Below, one piece after another: positions 14,046 to 22,815 of a stretch of 43,227 nt of DNA. Position 1 is the first letter of the stretch, and each line of letters begins with the position of its first letter. This stretch comes from Candidatus Nitrosopumilus sp. (GTDB lineage Archaea > Thermoproteota > Nitrososphaeria > Nitrososphaerales > Nitrosopumilaceae). The position numbers were made by a program, and so were the translations under genes. Under the pieces are notes generated by a model that was given only the letters and a program-made list of their open reading frames with translations, made no database searches and had not been told where the DNA came from. Where the stretch lies: the NCBI GenBank assembly GCA_029263475.1, contig JAJCXK010000046.1, forward strand, positions 1 through 43,227, in the 5' to 3' direction.

Positions 14046-16125
14046 CGTCCAGGCCAGCACGTTTACAGATTCTGCATTATCAGATAAGGTAAAAGAGTTT
14101 CTCGTTAGATTCAAGGACAAGAATGGCGAATACAAGTACGTAAACGCAATTGATGAGATGATGCCAAAAAATTCAAAATACATCATCGTTGACTATAATG
14201 ATTTGGTTGTAGAGCCGCAAATCGAAATTATATTTTCTGAAAATCCTGATAGGCTATTTGATGCGTTTTCCAGAGCAATCAAAGAAGCACTTCAGACAAG
14301 GTTCTCTGACTATGCAGAAAAAATAAAGGATGAAGTTCGAGTAAGGCTGATCAATTTCCCGCTAGAGCGAAGTCTGAGACAAATCACTGCAGAAACTATC
14401 GGACACATTACCAGTGTATCTGGAATGGTGGTTAGGGCATCCGAAGTCAAACCCCTTGCAAAGGAACTGGTCTTTGTATGTCCTGATGAGCATCCTACCA
14501 AAGTTATTCAGCTAAAAGGAATGGATGTAAAACTTCCAATAGTATGCGATAATCCCAGTTGCAAACACCGGGACTTTGAGCTAAAGCCTGAGGCAAGCAA
14601 GTTTATCGATTTTCAGATATTGCGATTGCAAGAGCTTCCAGAGGACCTGCCTCCTGGACAGCTTCCTCACTATATTGATGTCACAACCAGGCAGGACTTG
14701 GTGGACAATTCCAGGCCAGGTGATAGGATCATACTTACCGGTGTGGTAAGAGTAGAACAAGAATCTGTTGCGGGAGTTCAGAGGGGTCATAGTGGATTGT
14801 ACAGATTGAGAATTGAAGGAAATAACATTGAATTCTTGAGCGGTCGTGGTTCAAAGACCGACAGAAAAATTGGAAGAGAAGAAATTTCCCCTGAGGAGGA
14901 AAAAAGAATCAAATTACTGAGTCAAAGTTCTGATGTCTATCAAAAACTAATTGATTCGTTTGCTCCCCATATCCAGGGTCAGTCGCTTATCAAGGAAGCC
15001 ATCTTGCTGCTTATCGTAGGTTCCAATCAGAGATTGCTAGGTGACGGAAGCAAGATCAGGGGGGACATCAACGTATTTCTCGTCGGAGATCCTGGTACTG
15101 CAAAAAGTGAGATGCTAAAGTTTTGTGCAAGAATTGCGCCAAGAGGTCTGTATACTTCAGGTAGGGGTTCCACAGCTGCAGGTCTAACGGCTGCCGTTGT
15201 CAGGGACAAAACTGGAATTATGATGCTGGAAGCTGGTGCGGTTGTACTAGGTGATCAGGGTCTTGTGAGTATAGACGAATTTGACAAGATGAAACCCGAG
15301 GATCGAAGTGCACTGCACGAAGTCATGGAACAGCAATCTGCAAGTATTGCCAAGGGTGGTATTGTTGCCACATTAAATGCAAGGACTTCGATTCTGGCTG
15401 CAGCAAATCCCATGTACGGAAAATATGATCCTTTCAAAAACATTACAGAAAACGTGAACCTGCCAATTCCGTTACTTACTAGATTTGATTTGATCTTTGT
15501 TGTCAGAGACATTCCAACCAAAGAAAGAGACGAATCAATTGCAAGACACATAATTCAAAGAAACACAAAGCAAGGTACTGATAAGAAATCCGTAATCGAA
15601 GTTGACTTGCTGACGAAATATCTCTCGTATGCAAAACGAGGTGTTCCTGAACTGACTAAAGAGGCAGAAGACAAAATTCTTTCTTACTATCTTCAAATGA
15701 GAAACGTGGAATCTGAAGAGATGATCACTGTTACTCCCAGACAATTGGAGGGAATCATTCGTCTTTCTACTGCTCGAGCAAGAATACTCATGAAAGACAA
15801 GGTGGAAGAAGAGGATGCAGATCGCGCGATATTTCTAATTCAGAGCATGCTTCAGGATGCTGGAGTTGATGTCAATACCGGAAAAGTTGATCTTGGAGTA
15901 TTACAAGGAAAGCCGCGTAGTGAGATCTCAAAGATGCAGCTGTTCATGGATGTTCTTAAGGGATTAGAGGGTGATAACAAGGTGCCAGTTGACGAAAAAA
16001 CCTTTGTGCAAGAACTTGAAAAGAGTGAAAAGTTTACAGAAGAAGAGGCTAGAAATTATATCCGAAGGATGCTCAGAGAAGCATCTATTTATGAATCAAA
16101 ACCCGGTCACTATAACCGAGTATGA
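14038..16125 (+). CDS. mcm: Replicative helicase MCM
   Basis: A 695-residue protein, the hexameric replicative DNA helicase. The N-terminal OB/zinc domain has CPDEH and CDNPSC (about residues 147-178), an unusual C-x3-H plus C-x4-C set. The AAA+ core holds Walker A (GDPGTAKSEM, near 350), Walker B (VSIDEFDKM, near 412), sensor 1 (LAAANP) and the arginine finger (LLTRFDLIF). The C-terminus is a winged helix (EEARNYIRRMLREASIYESK). The start overlaps the GINS stop region by eight bases and the end overlaps the Hel308 start by four, so the three are translationally linked. Confidence 0.97.
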   Translation: MSNVQASTFTDSALSDKVKEFLVRFKDKNGEYKYVNAIDEMMPKNSKYIIVDYNDLVVEPQIEIIFSENPDRLFDAFSRAIKEALQTRFSDYAEKIKDEVRVRLINFPLERSLRQITAETIGHITSVSGMVVRASEVKPLAKELVFVCPDEHPTKVIQLKGMDVKLPIVCDNPSCKHRDFELKPEASKFIDFQILRLQELPEDLPPGQLPHYIDVTTRQDLVDNSRPGDRIILTGVVRVEQESVAGVQRGHSGLYRLRIEGNNIEFLSGRGSKTDRKIGREEISPEEEKRIKLLSQSSDVYQKLIDSFAPHIQGQSLIKEAILLLIVGSNQRLLGDGSKIRGDINVFLVGDPGTAKSEMLKFCARIAPRGLYTSGRGSTAAGLTAAVVRDKTGIMMLEAGAVVLGDQGLVSIDEFDKMKPEDRSALHEVMEQQSASIAKGGIVATLNARTSILAAANPMYGKYDPFKNITENVNLPIPLLTRFDLIFVVRDIPTKERDESIARHIIQRNTKQGTDKKSVIEVDLLTKYLSYAKRGVPELTKEAEDKILSYYLQMRNVESEEMITVTPRQLEGIIRLSTARARILMKDKVEEEDADRAIFLIQSMLQDAGVDVNTGKVDLGVLQGKPRSEISKMQLFMDVLKGLEGDNKVPVDEKTFVQELEKSEKFTEEEARNYIRRMLREASIYESKPGHYNRV

Positions 16126-18248
16126 ACATAGAGAAATTGGAACTTTCTGATGCCGCAATCGATTTTCTAATATCACAGGGATTCAAAAAACTATATCCTC
16201 CGCAAGCTGATAGCGTTGAATCCGGATTGCTTGACGGAAAAAGTATTCTCGTGTCTGCCCCGACTGCAAGTGGAAAAACCCTGATTGCGATGCTTGCAAT
16301 ACTTAGCTATGTTTCAAAGAACAAAGGCAAGGTAATCTATCTAAGTCCATTGCGTGCATTAGCTGCTGAAAAGTTTTCAGAGTTTAAAAAATTAGAAAAA
16401 ATTTCGTTGGGAAACAAAGTGAAAGTTGCAATTTCTACGGGTGATTTTGAAAATATTGAAAAAAATTTAGAGAAAAGCAATGTGCTGATTTTGACAAATG
16501 AAAAGATGGATTCCATCATTAGACATGGTGCCGAATGGGTTGAAGACATCGGATTGGTAATCTCTGACGAGGTACATTTGATTGCAGATGAGAATAGGGG
16601 TCCTACACTTGAGATGATTTTGACACAGCTGAAACTGCTTGATTCAAAGCCTCAGATTGTAGGTCTTAGTGCGACAATCACAAATTCTGATGAAATTGCA
16701 GACTGGCTTGGATGCAATCTTGTAAAAAATGACTGGCGGCCTGTCCCCCTCTCAGAAGGAGTGTGCGATGGAGGTGTGGTCACAATGAATGATGGCAAAA
16801 CCTTTGAAGTTGACCTCAGTCTCAGGGGAACTCCAATTGATCTAGGAGTACAATCCGTGCAGCAGGGAGGACAATCCTTGGTATTTGCAGAAACCAGAGC
16901 ACGTTCCAAGTCGCTTGCTGTCAAAGCATCCGATGTAATCTCTCAGATGCTGGAGAAAAAAGAGACTGCTGCATTGGTAAAGATATCCAAAAAACTCCTA
17001 TCTGAAAACGAACCTACCGAATTAGTAAAGACTCTGGCATCGCTTGTTAAGAAAGGAGTTGCATTTCATCATGCGGGACTAAACCAAAGATGTAGGGAAA
17101 CGATAGAGGAACAATTCCGTATGGGTATGATCAAGCTGTTGTCATCCACTCCTACATTGGCAGCAGGTGTAAATCTTCCCGCACGACGAGTCGTAATATC
17201 AAACATTAATCGATACAATGCCAAGGTCGGAGCAAACAGACCAATTAGTATTTTGGAATACAAACAGCTTTGTGGTAGGGCTGGAAGACCGCAATACGAT
17301 GATTACGGGGAATCAATTATTGTTGGAAATGGAAATACTGATGATCTAATAGAATATTATGTAAATGGAGAACCTGAACCTATTGTATCAAAGATTACAG
17401 ATGACAAATCACTGCGCACTCACATTCTCAGTGTCATTGTAACTCATCCCGGAATAAAAAAAGAAGAGATTCTGGAGTTCTTTTTGCAAACGCTTGGTGG
17501 GTTGCAATCTAGAAAACCCACGATAAAGTTTGCAATAGACATTTCTCTGCGTTTTCTTTCCAGCAAGTATCTGATAATTAAAAAAGGCGAAAGGTATGCT
17601 GCTACCGAATTTGGAAAAAAGACATCAATGCTGTACATTGATCCTCTCACTGCAACATACTTCAGGGATTCGGTAGAAGACGTTTCCAAAGAAAGGAAAC
17701 ACACCTTTGGATATCTTCATCTGATTACAAACTGTGAGGAATTTTTTCCAAAATTCTCACTCCGACAGAGAGACTACGAATCAGCAAGTCTGATGATCGA
17801 GAACCATTCTTCAGAGTTACTCGAACCCATTTCGGAATATGATTGCTCTAGAAGTGTATTAGCCTTGCAGTCATGGATTACCGAATCTACTGAATTGTCT
17901 CTATCTGACAGTCTTGGAATAGAGTCTGGAGACATGCACAGAATGACTGAGAATGCCGATTGGTTGGTATACTGCCTCAGAGAAATTTCCAAATACGTTG
18001 AAAGGGCAGATCTGCTTGAAGAACTAGATGACTTGAGAAAAAGAGTAGTTTATGGAATTCGAGAGGACCTTCTTGATCTGGTCAAAGTTAAAGGGATAGG
18101 AAGAGTCCGATCCCGAATTCTTTACAAAAATGGTGTAAAGAACCTGGATGACCTGAGAAAAATCCCTGTGAGTAAATTGGGAGAAATTGATAAGATTGGC
18201 TCTACCATTGCAGATAACATAAAGGCCGAGCTGCGAAAGGTTAGATGA
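16122..18248 (+). CDS. hel308: Hel308-type DNA helicase (Ski2-like)
   Basis: A 708-residue superfamily 2 helicase. Motif I is SAPTASGKT (residues 45-53), motif II is the DEVH box (ISDEVHLIAD), motif IV-VI include STPTLAAGVNLPARRVVI and QLCGRAGRPQYDD. A winged helix and ratchet domain follow, and the C-terminus has helix-hairpin-helix units (VKGIGRVRSRILYKNG; IDKIGSTIADNI). Hel308 unwinds lagging-strand forks and helps restart replication. It overlaps mcm by four bases (ATGA), so coupling to replication is clear from both family and operon. Confidence 0.94.
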   Translation: MNIEKLELSDAAIDFLISQGFKKLYPPQADSVESGLLDGKSILVSAPTASGKTLIAMLAILSYVSKNKGKVIYLSPLRALAAEKFSEFKKLEKISLGNKVKVAISTGDFENIEKNLEKSNVLILTNEKMDSIIRHGAEWVEDIGLVISDEVHLIADENRGPTLEMILTQLKLLDSKPQIVGLSATITNSDEIADWLGCNLVKNDWRPVPLSEGVCDGGVVTMNDGKTFEVDLSLRGTPIDLGVQSVQQGGQSLVFAETRARSKSLAVKASDVISQMLEKKETAALVKISKKLLSENEPTELVKTLASLVKKGVAFHHAGLNQRCRETIEEQFRMGMIKLLSSTPTLAAGVNLPARRVVISNINRYNAKVGANRPISILEYKQLCGRAGRPQYDDYGESIIVGNGNTDDLIEYYVNGEPEPIVSKITDDKSLRTHILSVIVTHPGIKKEEILEFFLQTLGGLQSRKPTIKFAIDISLRFLSSKYLIIKKGERYAATEFGKKTSMLYIDPLTATYFRDSVEDVSKERKHTFGYLHLITNCEEFFPKFSLRQRDYESASLMIENHSSELLEPISEYDCSRSVLALQSWITESTELSLSDSLGIESGDMHRMTENADWLVYCLREISKYVERADLLEELDDLRKRVVYGIREDLLDLVKVKGIGRVRSRILYKNGVKNLDDLRKIPVSKLGEIDKIGSTIADNIKAELRKVR

Positions 18249-19241
18249 TTGATCGAATTAATAGTTCCATCCGTAATCTCATGCGTTGTTGCATTCCTTG
18301 TTGTATTTGTGACAACTCCTCCGTTGATCAAATTTCTAGAAAAAAGAAACCTATCAGTTAAAGACGTTAACAAAAAAGGAAACGTCCTGATAGTCCGGCC
18401 TGGTGGCCCCTCAATAATTGCGGGAATCATTGCATCTGAAATTGTTCTTTACGCATTTTTACAAATGAATGAAATTCTTGCAATACTGATTACGACGTCT
18501 GCGGCATTTGTGATTGGATATGTGGATGACAGAAAAGTAATGGGCGGATGGTTTAAGCCTATAGCACTTGCCTTTGCAGCAATTCCAATTATCGCACTTG
18601 GCACATATGACACGAATCTGGCATTTCCGTTATTTGGAACAGTACAGATCCCTGTTCTGTATCTGGCATTGATAGTTTTCATGATTCCGATTACTGGAAA
18701 CACGATCAATTCAATTGATGTGCTAAATGGAGTTGCCAGTGGATTTATGGTTATATCTGGTTTCTCATTGTCAATCTGTTTGTTTATAATCCAAAATTAT
18801 GAAATTGCGATGATCAGCTTACCACTTGCATTTGCATCGCTGGCATTTTACAAGTATCACAAAATTCCAAGTAAGATCTTTCCGGGTGATTCCGGAGCAC
18901 TGACATTGGGTGCAATGTATGGTGCAATTGCAATTGTTGGCGGGGTAGAAATTATCGCAGCGGTGGCGTTACTACCTGCGATAATAAACTCATTCCTGTT
19001 TCTATCAAGCGTACGGCGAATTGTAGAACATCGACAAATCCAAGGAAAGCCTGTAGAACATGCTGAGGATTTTTGGCTAAAGGCTACCAATGAAAAGAAG
19101 GCGCCTGTCACATTGGTAAGGTTGATTCTTGCAGGTGGGCCAATGTCCGAAAGACAGGTTGGTCGCGCAATTTTTAAGCTGACTTTGTTTTCAGGAATTT
19201 TGGCAGTGATTACCTCGTTGCTGATGGGTATCTCGCTATGA
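18249..19241 (+). CDS. GlcNAc-1-phosphate transferase-like membrane protein (GT4/MraY family)
   Basis: A 330-residue protein with about ten membrane segments. Family motifs are present: YVDDRKVMGG (DD pair), NTINSIDVLNG and FPGDSGALTLGA. Enzymes of this type transfer a sugar-1-phosphate, usually GlcNAc-1-P, from a UDP-sugar to a polyprenyl phosphate at the membrane, the first step of N-glycan or surface glycan synthesis in archaea. It starts with a TTG directly after the Hel308 stop, so it is the last big gene of the replication operon, an odd partner. The sugar cannot be told from sequence. Confidence 0.85.
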   Translation: MIELIVPSVISCVVAFLVVFVTTPPLIKFLEKRNLSVKDVNKKGNVLIVRPGGPSIIAGIIASEIVLYAFLQMNEILAILITTSAAFVIGYVDDRKVMGGWFKPIALAFAAIPIIALGTYDTNLAFPLFGTVQIPVLYLALIVFMIPITGNTINSIDVLNGVASGFMVISGFSLSICLFIIQNYEIAMISLPLAFASLAFYKYHKIPSKIFPGDSGALTLGAMYGAIAIVGGVEIIAAVALLPAIINSFLFLSSVRRIVEHRQIQGKPVEHAEDFWLKATNEKKAPVTLVRLILAGGPMSERQVGRAIFKLTLFSGILAVITSLLMGISL

Positions 19242-19468
19242 AATTTGGTCTGTTTGGATTCTTGTTTGCAATGTGGCTTTTGATACTTCTAGGGGGTGGA
19301 ATTGTGGTTGTAATTCTAGGCCCCATATCCGTATCTGAATTTGGTGATCTTAATTGGTTTGTTGCATCTGTGATTAAAGCTACTGTGGCAATAATTCTAG
19401 TTATTGTATGGATCTTTATTCTGTCAAAAATAAAAAATTTGATTTTTAAAAAAGAAATTAAATCCTAA
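19238..19468 (+). CDS. Small two-TM membrane protein
   Basis: A 76-residue protein with two membrane segments (about residues 6-28 and 43-64) and a lysine-rich tail. It overlaps the stop of the glycosyl-phosphate transferase gene by four bases (ATGA), so it is probably its partner, and its own end overlaps the end of the minus-strand acyltransferase gene by four bases. Family not recognised. Confidence 0.7.
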   Translation: MKFGLFGFLFAMWLLILLGGGIVVVILGPISVSEFGDLNWFVASVIKATVAIILVIVWIFILSKIKNLIFKKEIKS

Positions 19469-19944
19469 CTCTCTTTCCATTTTCTTTGCTTTTTATCGAA
19501 TTCCTCTCTGCTGTATCTGATGAATGCAGGGGCGCCCATCACTACGGTATTTTCTGGAACGTCTTTTGTCACGATAGCACCCATTCCTACTACGCTGTTC
19601 TTTCCAACTGTAATTCCAGCTTTGATTACTGCACGCGCTCCAATTACTGCATTATCTTCAATTGTAACACCGACCATCTTACTGTTCATTGGATATGGAT
19701 CATTTGTCAATACCACAGCTGGGCCAATGAATACGTTCTTTCCAATTCTTGATAGCGGTGGAATGTATGCTTGGCCTTCTATCTTTGTATTGTCACCAAT
19801 TTTTACATTATAATCTACATGTGCAAGGGAGCCTATCTTGACATTGTCACCAATTTCCACGTCATCGCCAACATATGAAAAATGCCAGATCTGTGCATTT
19901 TGACCAATTTTTGCTTTTTTTGAAATAAAATTATTAATTACCAT
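19465..19944 (-). CDS. Left-handed beta-helix (hexapeptide) acyltransferase
   Basis: From ATG 19944 the product is 159 residues. Many hexapeptide repeats are visible (AKIGQNAQIWHFSYVGDDVE, VEIGDNVKIG, VKIGDNTKIE), ending in the conserved region GARAVIKAGITVGKNSVVG and GMGAIVTKDVPENTVVMGAP. Such trimers acetylate amino-sugars; WlbB/WbpD-type enzymes are close in length. ATG 19944 follows the Trm112-like stop by one base and begins with the beta-helix; an upstream ATG at 19968 would only add residues overlapping the previous gene. Context with an oxidoreductase and a PLP enzyme suggests modified sugar synthesis, by analogy to Wlb pathways. Confidence 0.85.
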   Translation of the reverse strand: MVINNFISKKAKIGQNAQIWHFSYVGDDVEIGDNVKIGSLAHVDYNVKIGDNTKIEGQAYIPPLSRIGKNVFIGPAVVLTNDPYPMNSKMVGVTIEDNAVIGARAVIKAGITVGKNSVVGMGAIVTKDVPENTVVMGAPAFIRYSREEFDKKQRKWKES

Positions 19945-19945
19945 G

Positions 19946-20215
19946 TCACAAATGCCATGGATTAGCACTTACTATGATCTTTTCAGGTAACTGCTCCTTG
20001 TTGTTTTTCAGAAATTCCATCTCTTGCTTTTTATCTCGTAATTCATCGGGTAGCATAATGGGAATCTCTTCAATAATCGGATAGAATCTAGAACATTTCG
20101 TGCAAAACAATGCTCCTTCTGATACTACTTCTCCTTTACCTTTGATTTCAAATAATTCCAAAGGATGCGTTTTGTCAATAGGGCATGCCAAAATATCCAT
20201 CATTGTTTTATTCAT
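19946..20215 (-). CDS. Trm112-like zinc-ribbon protein
   Basis: An 89-residue protein: MMDILACPIDKTHPLELFEI gives the first Cys, LFCTKCSRFYPIIEEIPIML the C-x2-C and the typical Y-P-I-x-x-x-I-P-x-[ML]-L ending of Trm112/YcaR-like proteins. Trm112 activates several methyltransferases acting on tRNA, rRNA or release factor; similar domains also occur alone in surface-sugar operons. It overlaps the upstream oxidoreductase gene by four bases and lies one base ahead of the acyltransferase start. Whether it activates a methyltransferase or supports the sugar pathway is open. Confidence 0.82.
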   Translation of the reverse strand: MNKTMMDILACPIDKTHPLELFEIKGKGEVVSEGALFCTKCSRFYPIIEEIPIMLPDELRDKKQEMEFLKNNKEQLPEKIIVSANPWHL

Positions 20216-21147
20216 CTTAGATCCAGATAGATAGGAATTCCTTTTTGACTAGATAAAAGTGCAGCTTCGGCAATTTTCGTAACGTTGACAGCTTCCTGTG
20301 CTTTGATTATTTGCTCATTTTTACCTTCTATTGCTCCAAGAAAGCTCTGAATTTCTAACATTAGCGGTTCTTGTTTTTCATTTTTGATGATTTCTGATTT
20401 GTCATTTTTTTCCACAATGATTTCTTGAGTAATAAAATCTGATGAAATTGTAGCATCCGTACATATAGCATTAAATTTTCTGACCTTGTTTGGTGTAATC
20501 CAATTTGATGAAATTATTGCAATTTTGTCGTTCTTGTACCCTAGCATGATGCTTGCATAATCTTCATGATCATGCTTAATTTTTCCCGCTCTTGCAAATA
20601 TCACCTGTGGCATGTCTTCAAACAGCCAATTTGCAGTATCTATGTCGTGAACAGAAGTATCGTAAATAATTCCGACGTCCTTGATGTGCAATGGTATTCG
20701 GTTCTCTCGGTGAAATTCGAGCATTACCAGTTCCCCATATTTTCTCTCTCTGACCATTTTTTTTACTGTTTCTACTGCGGGGTTGAATCTTTCAATATAC
20801 CCGCATGTCAGAATCACTTTATTTTTTTCTGCGATCTTTGCAAGTTCTTCACCCTCTTCTGATTTGTATGTCATCGGCTTTTCTACAAAGACATGTTTTT
20901 TTGCTTGTAGTAGTTTTCTAGTAATTTTTGTATGCGTTGATGTGGGAGTTGTCACAAAAGCTGCGTCAAATTCTTCTGATATTAGCAATTTGTCTAGCGT
21001 GTCGTAATGATTAATTGAATATTCCCCCCCATATTCTTCACTCTTCACTGAATCCGCATCACATACGGCCACTAGGATGTTCATCTGTGACAAAATTCTT
21101 GTGTGGTTTTTACCCCATCCCCCAATTCCAATTTGGACTATTTTCAT
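20212..21147 (-). CDS. Gfo/Idh/MocA family oxidoreductase
   Basis: A 311-residue NAD(P)-dependent sugar dehydrogenase-type protein. The N-terminal Rossmann motif is IGIGGWGKNHTRIL, the family motif is VEKPMTYKSEEG (EKP), and the C-terminal substrate domain contains the expected VHDIDTANWLFED. It follows ilvE with no gap (stop then ATG) and overlaps the Trm112-like gene by four bases, so all four genes form one minus-strand operon. In WlbA/WbpB systems such enzymes oxidise UDP-GlcNAc derivatives at C3 before transamination; the substrate here is inferred only from the hexapeptide acyltransferase neighbour. Confidence 0.88.
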   Translation of the reverse strand: MKIVQIGIGGWGKNHTRILSQMNILVAVCDADSVKSEEYGGEYSINHYDTLDKLLISEEFDAAFVTTPTSTHTKITRKLLQAKKHVFVEKPMTYKSEEGEELAKIAEKNKVILTCGYIERFNPAVETVKKMVRERKYGELVMLEFHRENRIPLHIKDVGIIYDTSVHDIDTANWLFEDMPQVIFARAGKIKHDHEDYASIMLGYKNDKIAIISSNWITPNKVRKFNAICTDATISSDFITQEIIVEKNDKSEIIKNEKQEPLMLEIQSFLGAIEGKNEQIIKAQEAVNVTKIAEAALLSSQKGIPIYLDLR

Positions 21148-22065
21148 CTAATATGCCTCAGTTAACCAATGAGCATAGTCTTGATTTTTGCTCATCACGA
21201 TGTCTGTATACTCTTGCATCATCTTTTTAGTTATGTTTCCTGGTTTACCCTCGCCTATCTTTCCCCCGTCCATAGAAATGATCGGCGTAATTTCAGCTGC
21301 GGTACCTGTTAGGAAAATCTCATCTGACATGGTCAATTCGCTTCTAGTAATGTCTCTTTCAACTACATCCATGTCCAAGTCTTTGCCTATTTTGAGTATG
21401 GAATCACGTGTAATGCCTTCCAGTGCTGATGATGAAAGTGACGGCGTTACCATCTGGTTGTTTCTTACTATGAAAATATTTTCACCCGGTGCCTCGCTAA
21501 CATTTCCATTTTGATCTAGTAAGATTGCTTCATCCATCCCATTTCTTTTTGCTTCTTGTGTGGCAATGATTGAATTAAGATAGTTTCCTCCCATCTTTGC
21601 CTGTGGTGGGGTAGACATATCTGAGAATTTCCTCCATGATACGACTCCAGCGGTGATTCCATTTTTGTCAAACAAATCCCCAAAAGGAAATGTAAAAATT
21701 GCTACATTGGTCGGTGCATTTTTTGTCACGTGTAGGCTGATTCCATAATCGCCTACAAAATAAAATGGTCTGATATAGCATGATTCCTTGATCTTATTTT
21801 TTTTGCAAATTCCAATTACTGCCTTACTAATTTCTTGATCTGAAAAATTGAGTGAAATATCATAAAATTGACCTGATTTTCTGAATCTCTTAACATGTTC
21901 GTCTAGTCTGAATATGTTGAGATTTCTTCCGTTCCAATATGCCCTAATACCTTCAAAGATTGATGTTCCGTAATGAATCGCATGTGTCGTGATTGGAATT
22001 GTAGCTTTTTCTGTAAGTGTATATTTTCCATCAAACCATACGTATTTTGAAAGTGGAAGTTTCAT
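21148..22065 (-). CDS. ilvE: Branched-chain amino acid aminotransferase
   Basis: A 305-residue class IV PLP aminotransferase. It begins VWFDGKYTLTEKATIPITTH, followed by HYGTSIFEGIRAY, the substrate-site pattern of IlvE. The PLP lysine is Lys157 in PPQAKMGGNYLN. The phosphate-binding part near EITPIISMDGGKIGEGKPG also matches. It makes Leu, Ile and Val from 2-oxoacids with glutamate. It is the first gene of the operon with the Gfo/Idh oxidoreductase, Trm112-like and acyltransferase genes; an aminotransferase acting on a sugar instead would be a different fold, so the link to that pathway may be only transcriptional. Confidence 0.93.
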   Translation of the reverse strand: MKLPLSKYVWFDGKYTLTEKATIPITTHAIHYGTSIFEGIRAYWNGRNLNIFRLDEHVKRFRKSGQFYDISLNFSDQEISKAVIGICKKNKIKESCYIRPFYFVGDYGISLHVTKNAPTNVAIFTFPFGDLFDKNGITAGVVSWRKFSDMSTPPQAKMGGNYLNSIIATQEAKRNGMDEAILLDQNGNVSEAPGENIFIVRNNQMVTPSLSSSALEGITRDSILKIGKDLDMDVVERDITRSELTMSDEIFLTGTAAEITPIISMDGGKIGEGKPGNITKKMMQEYTDIVMSKNQDYAHWLTEAY

Positions 22066-22158
22066 AGGGGACTTTTACTCTATGTGTATTAATCTATTTT
22101 CAATTAAATCCTAGTTTTTTTAGGTTTGAAAGTGTGGTGTGAAAAGGAACATGTTGAA

Positions 22159-22770
22159 TTACTCTTTTGACCATCCTTCTTTTGGAAATTTCATTCCCAC
22201 GACTCGTGTAGTCATGTCGTCAATCGCTGCAAATTTTTCCACCGTTTTCCAGTCCTGCTCTATTATTTTGACAATTTTTTCTGGAACGTCTTCTTTCCAA
22301 GATGATTCTTTTTTAAGTGCCGCATCATACAGTTTCTCTTTTACTGATGCTGCAGAAAGTGACTTTCTTTCACCTATTTTGGGTTTTAATCCATAAAATT
22401 TTAACATGTATCCTTCTGCCTTGTCTCCAGTATATGAAAAAAATTTCCCTTCCACTCCTTTGAGAATCTGTTTTCTCAACCTCCATGATTTTGGTGTTAG
22501 TAATGGTGGCAAGTATTTCTTGAATGGTGCAAAAAATGTATAATCCTCTGTAATCTGAATCGTATTTCCAAACACTGACATCAGCATCTTTTTCCTGGTC
22601 TCAAAATTAAACGGGAAGCTTTTACTGTTGATTTCTCTGTTCTCGTCTTTGAATATCACTGGCATCACCTTTACAATGTCGGCATCTTTTTTCAACTCTG
22701 AAATAATTTCGACATGGGCATTAGTTACGGGATTTAGATGTGCAAGATATAGCGCAGTAATCAATTGCAT
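22159..22770 (-). CDS. Nucleotidyltransferase-family protein (HIGH-type fold)
   Basis: A 203-residue protein resembling NMN/pantetheine-phosphate-type adenylyltransferases. The N-terminus ITALYLAHLNPVTNAHVEII has the phosphate-binding H/T-x-x-H pattern, but TNAH replaces the usual [HT]-x-G-H. A SLSAASVKEKLY stretch near residue 142 resembles the family's ISST-K-IR motif. The cofactor or substrate is not clear. It stands alone upstream of ilvE on the same strand with 93 bases between. Confidence 0.6.
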   Translation of the reverse strand: MQLITALYLAHLNPVTNAHVEIISELKKDADIVKVMPVIFKDENREINSKSFPFNFETRKKMLMSVFGNTIQITEDYTFFAPFKKYLPPLLTPKSWRLRKQILKGVEGKFFSYTGDKAEGYMLKFYGLKPKIGERKSLSAASVKEKLYDAALKKESSWKEDVPEKIVKIIEQDWKTVEKFAAIDDMTTRVVGMKFPKEGWSKE

Positions 22771-22815
22771 CCACTAAATAAATCTCATATTTCAATGATT
22801 GATTTTTTAAAATCT

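Noticed and set aside
19946..19968. Upstream ATG (19968) for the acyltransferase
   Set aside because: It would overlap the Trm112-like gene and add residues before the beta-helix; ATG 19944 sits one base after that gene's stop.
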